Shown here: positions 1-10,108 of the stretch, in pieces
Layout of the letters: each line of letters opens with the position of its first letter
Numbering within the stretch: the stretch's first letter is position 1
From: Ascaphus truei
Lineage: Eukaryota; Chordata; Amphibia; Anura; Ascaphidae
NCBI GenBank assembly: GCA_036426205.1
Contig: CM071568.1
Coordinates: 228,168,777 to 228,232,776, forward strand
DNA length: 64,000 bases
Direction: 5' to 3'
Notes under the pieces: generated by a model
Told to the model about the DNA's origin: nothing
Databases searched by the model: none
The model's input: the letters and a program-made list of their open reading frames with translations, nothing else
Translations under genes and position numbers: made by a program

Positions 1-85
1 AAAGCAGCTTTCAGCATTTTACCAAAAGCTGTTATCGGCGGTGCGGTGGCCGGCTGCTTGAACCACATAGGATGAGATTTGATTT

Positions 86-407
86 CAGCAGTGTGTCCCT
101 CTGCATGCCCTGCAACTCCGCCACCCCCCCACACGACTCCACTTGCTGGAAGTGCCGGACCCCACACAGGGGAGATTAATTCAGCAGTGTCCGGCTGCAT
201 GCCCCACAAGCCCAATACCCCCCTAACCCCCCCCCCTGCAACTCCGCTTGCTCGAAGTGCCGGCCTCCACACAGAAGGAGCAGTGTGTCCGGCTGAATGC
301 ACCACGAGCCCACCACCCCCCTCTCCCCGCGGCTCCGCTTGCTGGAAGTGCCGGCCCCCACACAGGAGAGATAAATTCAACAGTGTGTCTGACTGCATGC
401 ACCATGA
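86..407. repeat. Tandem array, unit about 97 bp, just upstream of Gypsy pol
   Basis: The motif cagtgtgtcc/ctgcatgc recurs near 88, 185, 281 and 381, followed each time by a C-rich spacer and a segment reading tggaagtgccggcc. That gives three full units and the start of a fourth. The fourth is interrupted at 408 by a PLE and resumes at 1576, where it runs directly into Gypsy pol-related sequence. The open frames across it on both strands follow from the repetition and the lack of stops in C-rich DNA; I see no known domain in them. Confidence 0.75.
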
Positions 408-1575
408 AAATAGTACAGTACTGTATAGCACAAAAATGATAATCCTATGAAATTCTGCAAAGGTTATACTCACAAGCAGACAGTGAGTAAAGGCAGTCAC
501 ACATAAAGTGTACACGAACAGTAGTCCCACATAGAGGGGCGTCTGGGGACCAGGATGGGATGGATAGGGTGCACTAGAGCAGAGGACAAGAACACACCAT
601 AGCGCGAACTGTGCAACAATTTAATGAATTAAAAAACACTTCACAAGTGCTCACTTACAAAGTATAAGAAGTTATTAGGCAATAAGGAATCAGAGGTACA
701 GGCATATGATGATCTCACCGCCCCTTCCTCTCCAGGAATCGCGATTAGGTTTGGAATGGAGACGCTCCGCCACAGGTGCTCCTAATTGCGGCCGCAAGAA
801 GCAACGAACAGCTTCCTGACGAAGCTAGTTCTCTAGCGAAACGTGTCGAATCGAGGCAGATACCAAGACACATGGAGGAGAGACGCTGAGCTGTTCGTTG
901 CTTCTTGCGGCCGCAATTAGGAGCACCTGTGGGCGGAGCGTCTCCATTCCAAACCTAATCGCGATTCCTGGAGAGAAGGGGCGGTGAGATCATCATATGC
1001 CGGTACCTCTGATTCCTTATTCCTAATAACTTCTTATACTTTGTAAGTGAGCACTTGTGAAGTGTTTTTTTAATTCATTAAATTGTTGCACAGTTCGCGC
1101 TATGGTGTGTTCTTGTCCTCTGCTGTAGTGCACCCTATCCATCCCATCCTGGTCCCCAGACGCCCCTCTATGTGGGACTACTGTTCGTGTACACTTTATG
1201 TGTGAAATGCCTTTACTCACTGTCTGCTTGTGAGTATAACCTTTGCAGAATTTCACAGGATTATCATTTTTGTGCTATACAGTACTGTACTATTTTTGTG
1301 ATCTCTCTTTTACATGTGCATGGTGTCCCGCTCCCTTGTCACCTCTACCCACTACGTCCCAGGGGAAACGAAGACTTTCCCATCTTGTCTAGGTTGAGTG
1401 GGTATCCTTTGTTTATTCATTTTAGTTTTATTATATATGTTTATTGCACTTTTTTGGGTTATTTTTTTGTAGTGAGCCCTGGTTACCAGAGGGTGTAACT
1501 ATTTCACTGGTTTAATTTGGATTATTTCCTTGTGGCACTATCTCCTCTTGAGCGCCAACCCTGGTTATTTTCTTG
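408..1575 (+). mobile_element. Palindromic Penelope-like element copy A (non-coding)
   Basis: The insertion is bounded by a 15-bp target duplication with one mismatch (393-407 and 1576-1590, ctgcatgcacca[t/c]ga). It consists of a left arm (408-812) that is a near-perfect reverse complement of a right arm (890-1295), a 77-bp loop (813-889) carrying a hammerhead motif, and a unique 3' tail (1296-1575) ending in an A/T-rich stretch after gagcgccaaccc. No reverse transcriptase is left. It is assigned to PLEs by sharing this layout with two coding PLE copies in the window, and by the hammerhead, which is known from PLE pseudo-LTRs. Confidence 0.8.
813..857 (+). ncRNA. Type I-like hammerhead ribozyme motif in PLE A
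   Basis: All conserved core positions are present: CUGACGA at 816-822 (fits CUGANGA), stem II GCTAG 824-828 with CTAGC 833-837 closed by TTCT, GAAA at 838-841, then a minimal stem III (C842-G845, A841-U846) and the expected cleavage position after C847. Stem I starts with TTC 813-815 pairing GAA 848-850. The very short stem III matches the minimal hammerheads described in Penelope-like elements, which are thought to work best as dimers. Activity is inferred, not shown. Confidence 0.75.
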
Positions 1576-2955
1576 CTGCATGCACCACGAGCCCAACACC
1601 GAGGCCGACGAGTTTTGTACCAACCAACTCTTACCAGGAGCATTGCCTATGCACCCGGAGTCATCCGAATCATTTGTGGTCTTGCTCCAGAACATCCTCT
1701 TCCATTTGAAGACCTAATGGATAGAGTGCAAGCGCAAGAGACCATCCCGATGGCCGTCTTCCCCGAACGATTCGTGGCTCGTCCAAAGAAGGGAAATCTG
1801 CAACCCCCTCAAAGGAGTCTCGAAAGGACAGCAACATGGTTGCCATACTCATGTGAGAAGTGGACAAATTTGAAATTGAAAATAGTCTACTGTATCGAGT
1901 GGTGCAGTACCATAACGGCCCGGATAGAAGGCAACTGGTCCTGCCCAGGAACCTGCAACATATGGTCCTGAGATCACTGCATGATGACCATGGCCATCTC
2001 GGCATAGAGAAGAACTTTGGGTTGATACGAGACCGGTTCTTCTGGCCACGGATGCGAGAGTCAGTAGAACGACACTCCTGTCAGTGCCAACGGTGCATCC
2101 AGCGCAAAACCCTCCCCACCAGAGCTGCACCAATGGCTCATCTGAAGAGCTTGGGTCCCATGGACCTGGTGTGCATTGATTTTCTGTCCATTGAACCTCA
2201 CGCCGTGGCATCAGTAATGTGCTAGTCATCATGGATCATTACACACGCTATGCCCAAGCCTTCCCCACCAAAGATCAGAAGGCCATCACGGTGGCGAAGA
2301 TTCTGTGGGAGTGATATTTCGTGCACTATGGCCTACCTAACCACTTACATTCAGATCAAGGGCGGGACTTTGAGAGTAAACTCATCAGGGAATTACTCGC
2401 TCAGAAAAGTGAATGGAGTAATCGTGTGGAAAAGTTGGTACACGTCACGAGTCCACGGGGTTAACTGTACCCGTTACGAGTCCACGGGGTTCTCTCCATA
2501 CTTCCTCATGTTCGATCGAGAAGCCCGGCTGCCGGTAGATGTGAATCTGGGGGTATCAATCGATGGGGTACACAATACGACGCACTTCCGATTGTGCAAC
2601 GGCTCCAAGAAAGCCTGCAGGAGGCCTATCAACTGGCAGAAAAGTCTTCTTCCCAACTTAATGCCAATAACAAAAGGCACTATTACCATAAGGTCAGACA
2701 TCAGGAGATTCGTCCTGGAGACGCCGTGCTCCTCTGTAACCTCAGAATTCCCAGGAAACACAAATTGGCGAGACAGAGTGTTCGAGGTTGAGTCACAGAT
2801 GCTGGGCCTCCTGGTCTACCGTACAAAAGACACGGCTGGCCAGGTAAGGGTCTGGCACCGGAATCATCTCCTACCTATCCCACAAGTGGAGGATGACGAG
2901 CCAGAAATAGACGCCATACCACTGCATGGTGAGCAGTGCGGAAGACGTTGAAGAA
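1576..2955 (+). pseudogene. Gypsy-type pol remnant: integrase (zinc-binding, core, C-terminal part)
   Basis: From 1860 the frame reads a clear integrase H2C2 zinc-binding region: HDDHGHLGIEKNF near residues 41-53, then CQCQRC with the WPRM segment typical of Ty3/Gypsy integrases. The core domain begins about 2150 (VCIDFLS) and, after a frameshift near 2220, goes on in another frame with DHYTRYAQAFPT and HYGLPNHLHSDQGRDF, the region around the second catalytic Asp. A further shift leads to SPYFLMFDREARLPVD (about 2490-2560) and a C-terminal stretch to 2951. An in-frame stop interrupts the core, so no active enzyme is made. The RT and RNase H parts are not seen; the sequence before 1860 is only weakly pol-like. 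The plus-strand polypurine tract and LTR follow downstream. Confidence 0.85.
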
Positions 2956-3476
2956 ACAGTCAATGAAACCATAGAAGATGCTATGGAGGGACCCTCTCAA
3001 AGGGTACCCAGAAGTCAAGGGGCACCTCCCAAAGGAGCTACGGTAATGGGCCCAGCCCGAAAATGTCTACTCCGGTGGCTCTAATGAGCCCCCTTTTGAA
3101 TCTCAGAAGCTCTTGCTTCATACCCAAAGAGACTTTACAGAGCCACTAGTACCCCCAATGGGAGAGGTTGAGCTGCAGGAATATAGACATTACTCCCCAG
3201 AGGGAGTTGAAGAAGGGCTGCGCAGAAGCCAGCATGCTAGGTACCCTCCAAACCGGGTAACCTATGATTCATTTGGGGCACCCCACTATGAGGCTCAGCA
3301 GTGGTCTCGGAGTAAAATACACTCGATAATTGTCATGTTTACCCAGATGTACAGTATAACCTGATGTAAAGTTGATTCAATGTGTTAAGTTGTACATATT
3401 GTTAAGCATTTTTATTAAATAATTTGTTGTGTTATGTGTTACAATGTTCCCAAGCGGGACCGTTGGTCTTTTTACC
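2956..3476 (+). other. 3' untranslated part of the Gypsy element
   Basis: This is sequence between the end of the integrase remnant and the polypurine tract. An open stretch at 3113-3364 has no domain I recognise. It is A/T-rich from about 3320. Confidence 0.5.
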
Positions 3477-3486
3477 AGGGGGAGAA
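3477..3486 (+). other. Polypurine tract of the Gypsy element
   Basis: The run agggggagaa lies directly before TATAGCCAGG, which matches the TGTAGCCAG start of other LTRs in this window (10109-11276 on the minus strand and 11861 on the plus strand). This is the usual place and form of the plus-strand primer of an LTR retrotransposon. Confidence 0.7.
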
Positions 3487-5548
3487 TATAGCCAGGTCTC
3501 CCCTTAGGGCATCTTTTTAGGACTCGAAAACTGGATTTCCCAAAACAAACTGTTTTTAAACACGGACAAGACTGTAACAATGGTATTTGGGACCAAGACC
3601 AAATTTCTAAAGCTTCCGTGACTGAGCTCCAGATCAGAACTAATGCTAACACCACCCTAACTCCTGTTAGTAGTTTTAAATACTGGGCATATGGTTTGAC
3701 AACCACTTAACATTCGGGATGCATATTGATACCCCGACATCCAAAACCTATGCCAAACTAGGTGTACTTTACAGGAACAAACCCTCCCTAAGTCTGCTGG
3801 TCAGAAAGCGTATCGCACAGCAGATGCTAATGCCAATTATCGACTATGGAGACATAGTATTCGGCTCGGCACCCCAAACCCACCTTAGCAAACTTGACAC
3901 CCTCTACAATTCAATATGCCATTTTGTTCTCCAATGCAACTACAACACACATCACTGCGAAATGCTCAAAGAACTAGATTGGTCATCACTAGAGTCTAGG
4001 CGCAAAGTTCATCTTTCCTGTCTTGTCTTCAAATACTTTCTGGCTACCCATCTATCTGAACAAGCTCCTCACCCCAACCACATGCAGCACTTATCATCTG
4101 AGATCTGACTCCAAAAGACTGTTCATGGTCCCAAGGCTCAACAAAGTATCTGGCCGCTCCTCCTTCTCCTTCCGTGCACCCCAAAACTGGAACAACCTAA
4201 CAGAGAGGAGACTCTCACATCCACCACCAGCTTAAGTTTTTTCAAAAGTAAAGCTGTTTCACATTTTAATCTGGTCTGTAACTGTTACATACGCCTAAAT
4301 TAAACAAATCTCCCTCTGCCACCTTAGTCTCTACCCCTTACCTGCGCGGGTAGTGCGGGTGCTGCCGGAGGCTGTGGTTAGAACGCCGTAGGCAGGGAAG
4401 TGCAGGGAGGTTGAGGCAGGGGCGACCGGGTTGCCGGAGGTGCGTGGCGCACCCGGATAGCGGGGGCACCATGTTAAAGGTGCATGCGCTGTAAGGTCTG
4501 AGGGTGTTGTGGCCATCTTGGTGCATCTCGCGCATGCACAATAGGAAACACGAGCAGCGGCCATTACAGTTAGGCTCCGCATGGGGAACTACATTACCCA
4601 GCAGTCCCTGGGGCAGCAAGATCACATTGCGCGAACTAGCCAATAAGGCTGAAGCATCCCCTGCTCAAGAGAAAGGATACATTTGGTGCGCTGCAAGCCA
4701 CACCAGTCGGAGCTGGGACATCAGAGGGTAAGGGTGTAGATGCAGGGTGTCAGTAGGCCCCTGCACTAGGCCAGAGACCCCCTTCTAGGCCCTAGCTAAG
4801 CCCTGACTCCCCTGCTCAGTTTGTGGCTGCTACAGGGACAGGCCCCTAGACAGGGACACTGCCCCATTTAGCATTCAGTGTCAGGGACACTGAAGGACGC
4901 TGCACAGTAGTTGCGGCCTGTGGTCTGGGACCAGACCACCACCACAAGACACAGAGACTACCTTCATGGTGATATTATCCACGCCGGAATTCACCCCACA
5001 TGGAGACGGACGCCATCGCAGACAATATCGCTGGATCAGCGGATCACTTATCTTCAGTTGGCGCTACCGGGTGTTGGAGCACCCGGCAGGTATATCACCA
5101 TTCTACAAGTGCACCAACAGTAACACGCTAGTGGGGCAGTGCTGTCTCACACACTTAGGGGGGTGGCTACTTGTGAACACTGGGGTGGTTGGGTGCCCAG
5201 GGGCGCCTCAGTACTTTGGGGGAGGCCCCACCGGGGCGTGGACACGGTGTTGGGGTACGGTGTGGGAGTGCGGCCCTGCGAGGCCTGAGTGGTTCTGTTA
5301 TTATCATTATTATTCATACGTGTTCAGATAACTTGTTATAGCATACCAGTATGTATTACTTATAGTGTCCTGCATGGGGTTATCCCACACTGTTAGGATC
5401 CCGCACAGGTGGAGGCGCTGTCACAGATGGATCAGGTACACCCCAGGCTCCCAGCAGCAGAGGTTCAGGCCTCAGGTAACGCCACAGGTAACACACCACA
5501 CACACAGTAGCCGCCATATCTCCCAGGGGTGGGGGAAAGTGCGCTACA
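3487..5548 (+). mobile_element. 3' LTR of the Gypsy element, split by an L2 LINE
   Basis: The LTR starts TATAGCCAG at 3487, is interrupted at about 3512-4340 by an L2 fragment, and goes on to GCGCTACA at 5548. The part from about 4340 to 5548 is homologous in reverse to 10109-11276: shared blocks include the initial GC-rich region, the segment gatcccgcacaggtggaggcgctgtcac, and the closing ggtgggggaaa. Net length is about 1.2 kb. The 5' LTR lies outside the window, so its target duplication cannot be checked. Confidence 0.7.
3515..4315 (+). pseudogene. LINE (CR1/L2 group) reverse transcriptase C-terminal fragment
   Basis: The translation shows NKLFLNTDKT (about 3545), then LGVLYRNKPSLSLLVRKRI and IDYGDIVFGSAP (3719-3880), THHCEMLKELDWSSLESRR, and after a frameshift the closing FRAPQNWNNL (about 4170-4200). 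This order is that of the thumb and C-terminal end of fish and amphibian L2-type RTs. The copy is 5'-truncated and frameshifted and sits inside the Gypsy LTR. Similar short strings at the two borders (gtctccccttag and gtctctacccctta) could be a duplication but are imperfect. Confidence 0.8.
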
Positions 5549-5755
5549 TATATTAATATATAATTTTTATTAGAAAGATTAATCTCTCCCTCACTTATAT
5601 TATGAATTCTAAAAAATCTGTCTAGATTTTTAAGTAGCAAGTAAATAAGAAGACATAGAAAGTCTCCCACAGATCCCTTTTACCACTGCACAAACAGGCT
5701 GATGATAGGTATTAACAGGGGTATAGTGCTCCCTGACATATATTAAGGGGAAGAT

Positions 5756-6904
5756 TCCATCCCCCGGAAGACCAATAATTTCTGGCATTGGCAACTTAAC
5801 GTCGAATGCCAGCATCTATGTTGATAAATTACTACGTCCGTTCGTGAGCGCACTGCCATCTTATCTTCGTGATACTAAAGATGTGCTCCGTAAACTTGAT
5901 GATGTCACAACAGACCCAAGCACACTTCTGGTTAGCTTAGATGTTGAGGGATTGTATACGAGTATCCCTCACACAGTTGGAATGCAAGCAGTATCACATT
6001 TCCTTAGATCAAGAGGCCACGATCTAATGACCCACAACGAATTTATCCTTCAATTGCTGGACCTTACCCTGACCAAGAATTACTTTATATTTAACAACAA
6101 GTACTACCATCAAATCCAGGTCACGGCTATGTGGACCACATGTGCTCCCACCTACGCCAATTTATATCTAGGCTGGTGGGAGGAAACGGTGGTCTTCAGC
6201 GATGCCCTGGAACCGTACACTAGGTTCATTGAGTTATGGGTAAGGTTCATCGACGATATTATGATATTGTGGACAGGAACACTGGTATCTCTGAAAGAAT
6301 TTGTGGATATATTGAATTAGAATCTACACAACCTTAGACTTACCTTTGTTTCAAGCGAATCCAAAATTGATTTTCTTGACATTACCATAACTAAAGACAT
6401 TAACGGCAAACTGGATACTACGATTTTTAGGGAAAAGACTGCAACAAACAGCCTACTTAGAGCTGACAGTCAACACCCCAAACATGTAATTAAGGCTATT
6501 CCCACAGGCCAATATCTTCGCCGTAGGCGAAACTGCTCAACCTCAAGCGAATTTAAGGAAAAGGCCAAAGATATGACCCAAAGATTCATTGAACGTGGAC
6601 ACTCGAGGACCAATCTGAAAAAAGCATATAATCGAGCAAACGACACAAGTAGGACACAACTCCTAGTAGACACATCCCATATCAATATCATTAATGAATA
6701 TAAACCGATCCGCTTTATTGGCACATTCAGTGACCAGTGGGGTTCAATCTTCAGGATATTTAACAAATACTGGCACATACTAGTTGATGACAAGGACCTG
6801 CAGGGGGCACTATCCAATACACCCAAGCTCACCAGTAGGAGAAGCCGTAACTTAAAGGACATCTTAGTTAAGAGTCACTATCAAAGCAAAACTACATACA
6901 ACCT
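5756..6904 (+). pseudogene. PLE reverse transcriptase remnant (copy B)
   Basis: The frame of 5844-6911 reads SLDVEGLYTSIPH (RT motif A region, catalytic Asp), a motif B region changed from the usual GTAMGT to VTAMWT, then YANLYLGWWEE, and FIDDIM, the catalytic Y/FxDD box of motif C. A TAG at 6318-6320 interrupts it; beyond, the same frame continues with IDFLDITIT, the TNSLLRADSQHP segment and RRRRNCS, which are conserved in PLE RTs. The N-terminal fingers are missing, cut off by the inverted arm. The stop and the altered motif B make it inactive. PLE RTs are related to telomerase and copy element RNA at the target. Confidence 0.9.
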
Positions 6905-7365
6905 GGCCTGATAAGAAACCCACTGGTTCCTATGCATGTGGCCGTTGCAGGGCCTGCAGATATGTACCTAAGAGGATTGAATTCATGGATTCTAAGAAAC
7001 AGCGAACATTCAAAATTAACGATTTTATTAACTGTGTCACAGAGGGAGTGATTTACCTGATAGTTTGTGTCTGCGGTAAACTGTATGTAGGGAAAACCTT
7101 CAGACAATTCAAGAAGAGAATCCTTGAGCACCTGGGTTCCATCCGGAACGCCACAGATACACCAGTGGCACGTCATGTAATAAATGAACACAATGGCAAC
7201 AGTGATCAATTAATCTTTATTGGTATCCAACACATTCCTTGGGGCCAACGCAAGGGTGACTGGGACAGGCTACTGTTGCAGACTGAGTGTAAATGGATTT
7301 ATACACTTGATACACTCAGTCCCACAGGTCTCAATGAGGGCTACATGTATAAGTCCTTCTTGTAA
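6905..7365 (+). pseudogene. PLE GIY-YIG endonuclease domain (copy B)
   Basis: A frameshift near 6905 separates this domain from the RT. It begins with a Cys motif (CGRCRACRYV, about 6937-6965) typical of the PLE linker, then GVIYLIVCVCGKLYVGKT, the GIY-YIG pair, followed by KKRILEHL with the conserved Arg and the His-containing helix. It ends FL-stop at 7365 after KWIYTLDTLSPTGLNEG, the usual PLE C-terminus. The domain makes the nick that primes reverse transcription. In copy B it looks intact from the linker to the stop, but it cannot be made as one protein with the RT. Confidence 0.9.
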
Positions 7366-7970
7366 TACACAATGTTACCCATTAGGACACTAACCTTCCA
7401 TCCAAGTGTTTTTAAGGGGCACCAGGTATACAGATAATTTTAGAGTCCGTTTTGACCTAATAGGCGGACGACATAGGCCAGTACAGTGCTACACTACCTA
7501 TACCTGCCTACCAGTTAATGTATGTGGCCCCCATTCAGACCTGTGATTCCTGTCTCCAGCTTTACCTATTCACCTGGGTACTTGCTTTATAAGCCTCTGT
7601 ACATATACTTATCTATTTAATTAATAGACCTAAGTTACTGTGTACATTCAGACCTGTGGTTCTTGCCTTCAGTTATACATATCCACTGTACATTCGTCTA
7701 AGTCTATGCACATACATTTATTTATTTAATTTTTAGACCCAAGCTGTTGTGTATTTCTAAACATATATTCCTTCTTTGTGTACACAGCAATGAATTTAAC
7801 CAGAGCACAACAAGGGTTCAGTCATTCAGATTCTCTCTACCCCTTGAGTATATTTACTTATCCCCTAGGCTGTTAATCACCGATCCAGCGTGTGATTTGG
7901 GAGATCCTTTGCACCGCCCCGCTCTAAGGGTATTTAGAGTGACAATGCTATCCAGTAAGTCACCTCCTAC

Positions 7971-8009
7971 CTTGAGAAAGCGCCAGCCCCCGAGCGCGAA
8001 ACGTACGTC
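7971..8009 (+). ncRNA. Hammerhead-like motif in PLE B (variant core)
   Basis: The order is CTTGAGAA (7971-7978, a variant of CUGANGA), GCGC 7980-7983 pairing GCGC 7994-7997, GAAA 7998-8001, then C8002-G8007 and A8001-U8008 around a GTAC loop and a U-C cleavage step at 8008-8009. The 5' core box departs from the consensus, so activity is doubtful, but position and order match the intact motif at 816-847. Confidence 0.5.
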
Positions 8010-8853
8010 GGGATGACGTCATCGCGTAGACGTCGGAGGTCACGGGTGAGACTGCTCCAGTACCGGGGAGTGAGAGGGTGTATACCTGAGTTTGTGGCAT
8101 AGTTTAGCTATCACGCTTGTTACTGCTTGTTACTGCAATTCACATATATGTAAACTGTTGGCACATTATTGCGGTGTGCTGTTAACCCTTGTGATGGCGG
8201 TAATGATCGCGCTACCACACTGATCACGGCACTCCAACTACCACTATACCGTTGACATACGGGACTCTGTGCACATTGCGGTTATAAAACATGCTATATT
8301 GCTACACCCTCTAAACAAATTAAGGAGGTGGCCACTGCATATGTTGATAATGATGTAGGTGATGTTGAATATTGGCATTCTACCTACCTATATATATCAT
8401 TATACCTACCTCCTATCATTTTCCCTTCCCATCTCTCCTATCAGCACCATCAGGAGGGTTCAATTAATGAACTAAACATTCAAGTATATATCAATTAGCC
8501 TCCTGTGATCACCCATACCTTGTGTTTTAGATGTTTTTATGCTTACTGATTATGCGTCGCTATGGTATATATATAAATAAAACTTTTTTGTTTTGCCTAA
8601 TTTAGGATTTTTAGTGGTAATTGTTCACTCCTAGAATTGGGTGCGATTACAAGTGATATCCCCTACAGCCCTTCGATATATGTCAGGGAGCACTACACCC
8701 CTGTTAATACCTATCATCAGCCTGTTTGTGCAGTGGTAAAAGGGATCTGTGGGAGACTTTCTATGTCTTCTTATTTACTTGCTATGCCAGTACTATCCCT
8801 TTGCACTGGCTATCATATTACTGTGTGGTGAGCGGTTTACTATCAGTTATTTT

Positions 8854-9294
8854 TAGATTTTTAAGTATGCAATCAGCATGTGGATTTTAGTGTGTGGGAT
8901 GGATTTTGTCAAAATAATCCATGAGATTGAGTAAGGAAATGCTTTAAAATGCAGTCTAAAAGGAAACACATTATTGCTGATTTTCACAGATTTTTTTTAT
9001 GTTGGCTACAGTTTTTTCTTACTTATTAGAGCTTTTCGGCAGACCTGCCCAAACCAGGACTGTTCCGGGTCAAGATGGAACATTTGTTTGTATTACATTG
9101 GAAGATTATTCGGACATTGTGTTAGTTGCGTGTACCAATGGGTGTCTTTGTGTGTGTTTCTGTCTGGTTAAATGTGCGCATGTGTTTGTGTGTAGGAATA
9201 AATGTGGTTCTGTGTATTAATGAGTTACTAGAGTACAGCTAGTACCAAAAGGTATCCCTGCCAGTAGTACAGCAGCAGTGCTCTTGCTCCTAAA
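8854..9294. other. No gene seen
   Basis: After the target duplication of PLE B the sequence is ordinary A/T-leaning DNA with a TG-rich stretch (about 9120-9200). The overlapping open frames here show no domain. Confidence 0.5.
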
Positions 9295-9592
9295 GCTGCG
9301 TCCATACTAGTACGTCGCTCGCACCAAATCCAAACCAATGGAGGCCAATGCGCATGTGCATAGTGCACACAGACCGATGTGTGGCGAGACAATTTTTTTT
9401 GTCTTTGCTGCGCAACGGCTGGGTCACGTGAGTGGTTTGCCCAATGAGGGCGTACCCGGTCTGTGACGTCACGGCCACGCCCCCCGACACGCCTCCCCAT
9501 CGCCTCTGCCTGCAGGACAGAAATCTCTCTTGCTGCTGGCGAGGGTGATGCCACGCGAATGGTCACGCGTGCCCATTCACTATGGACGAGGC
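9295..9592. mobile_element. GC-rich MITE with imperfect terminal inverted repeats
   Basis: The ends gctgcgtccatacta and tagtg..tatggacgaggc pair as inverted termini; ctaaa and ctaag flank them as a possible short duplication. The inner part (tcacgtgagtggtttgcccaatgagg ... gtgacgtcacggccacgccccc in separate blocks) is homologous to the element at 59676-60150. It has no coding capacity. The superfamily is not settled. Confidence 0.55.
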
Positions 9593-10108
9593 CTAAGAGT
9601 CGTAGGCCAACACTGTACTGTACAACTACCAATGCAATCCATTTTTTGTTTCTGGTTGAGCTATTTCTTTGTGCCATCATGTACCATCTGCCTAGGTCTC
9701 CCATCTACTTCTGTACATGAGACTGGCCGCTAAATAGACAGACTGGCAACAATAAATGGGAAAGTAAGTAGAAGAAAGCAGGGTTAGCAACGCAAGTCTT
9801 CACTTCCTTACTGAACTATTAAGGACACAAAACATTACAATTTGGGGCATCAGCAGTAAATGTACTGACTTTGTGTTCTTAAAATGCATTCAGGTTAAAA
9901 AGACCAGATGTTAAATCTGTGACTTACTGTACTATCATTAATGCTGATGAGTCATAAAGCCTGATAAGGCAGTGTAATCTGAATCTGATGGTGACTAATT
10001 GCTTAGTACTGTATTGTATATGAAAACCTGCATTACTTTAAAACAGAGATTATTTTCTATTTTTCTATAAATTCAATAAACCCTCAAAAGCTGGTTTATC
10101 ACATGTAC
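9593..10108. other. No gene seen
   Basis: Low-complexity A/T-leaning sequence with several copies of the short palindrome-like tactgta. I see no coding or repeat structure. Confidence 0.5.

Larger units (their letters stand above)
5637..8853 (+). mobile_element. Penelope-like element copy B, with RT and GIY-YIG
   Basis: It is bounded by a perfect 14-bp duplication (tagatttttaagta at 5623-5636 and 8854-8867). The inverted left arm 5637-5743 matches the right arm 8676-8782 in reverse complement, followed by a 71-bp unique 3' tail. The coding body is 5'-truncated within the RT and carries one in-frame stop and one frameshift. Between the endonuclease and the right arm lie about 1.3 kb of non-coding sequence with a hammerhead-like motif at 7971-8009 and TATA-rich stretches near 8390 and 8560. 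Confidence 0.9.

Noticed and set aside
86..407. Gag-type zinc knuckles (CWKC in the tandem repeat)
   Set aside because: The CX2C is not followed by the His and Cys needed at the CCHC spacing.
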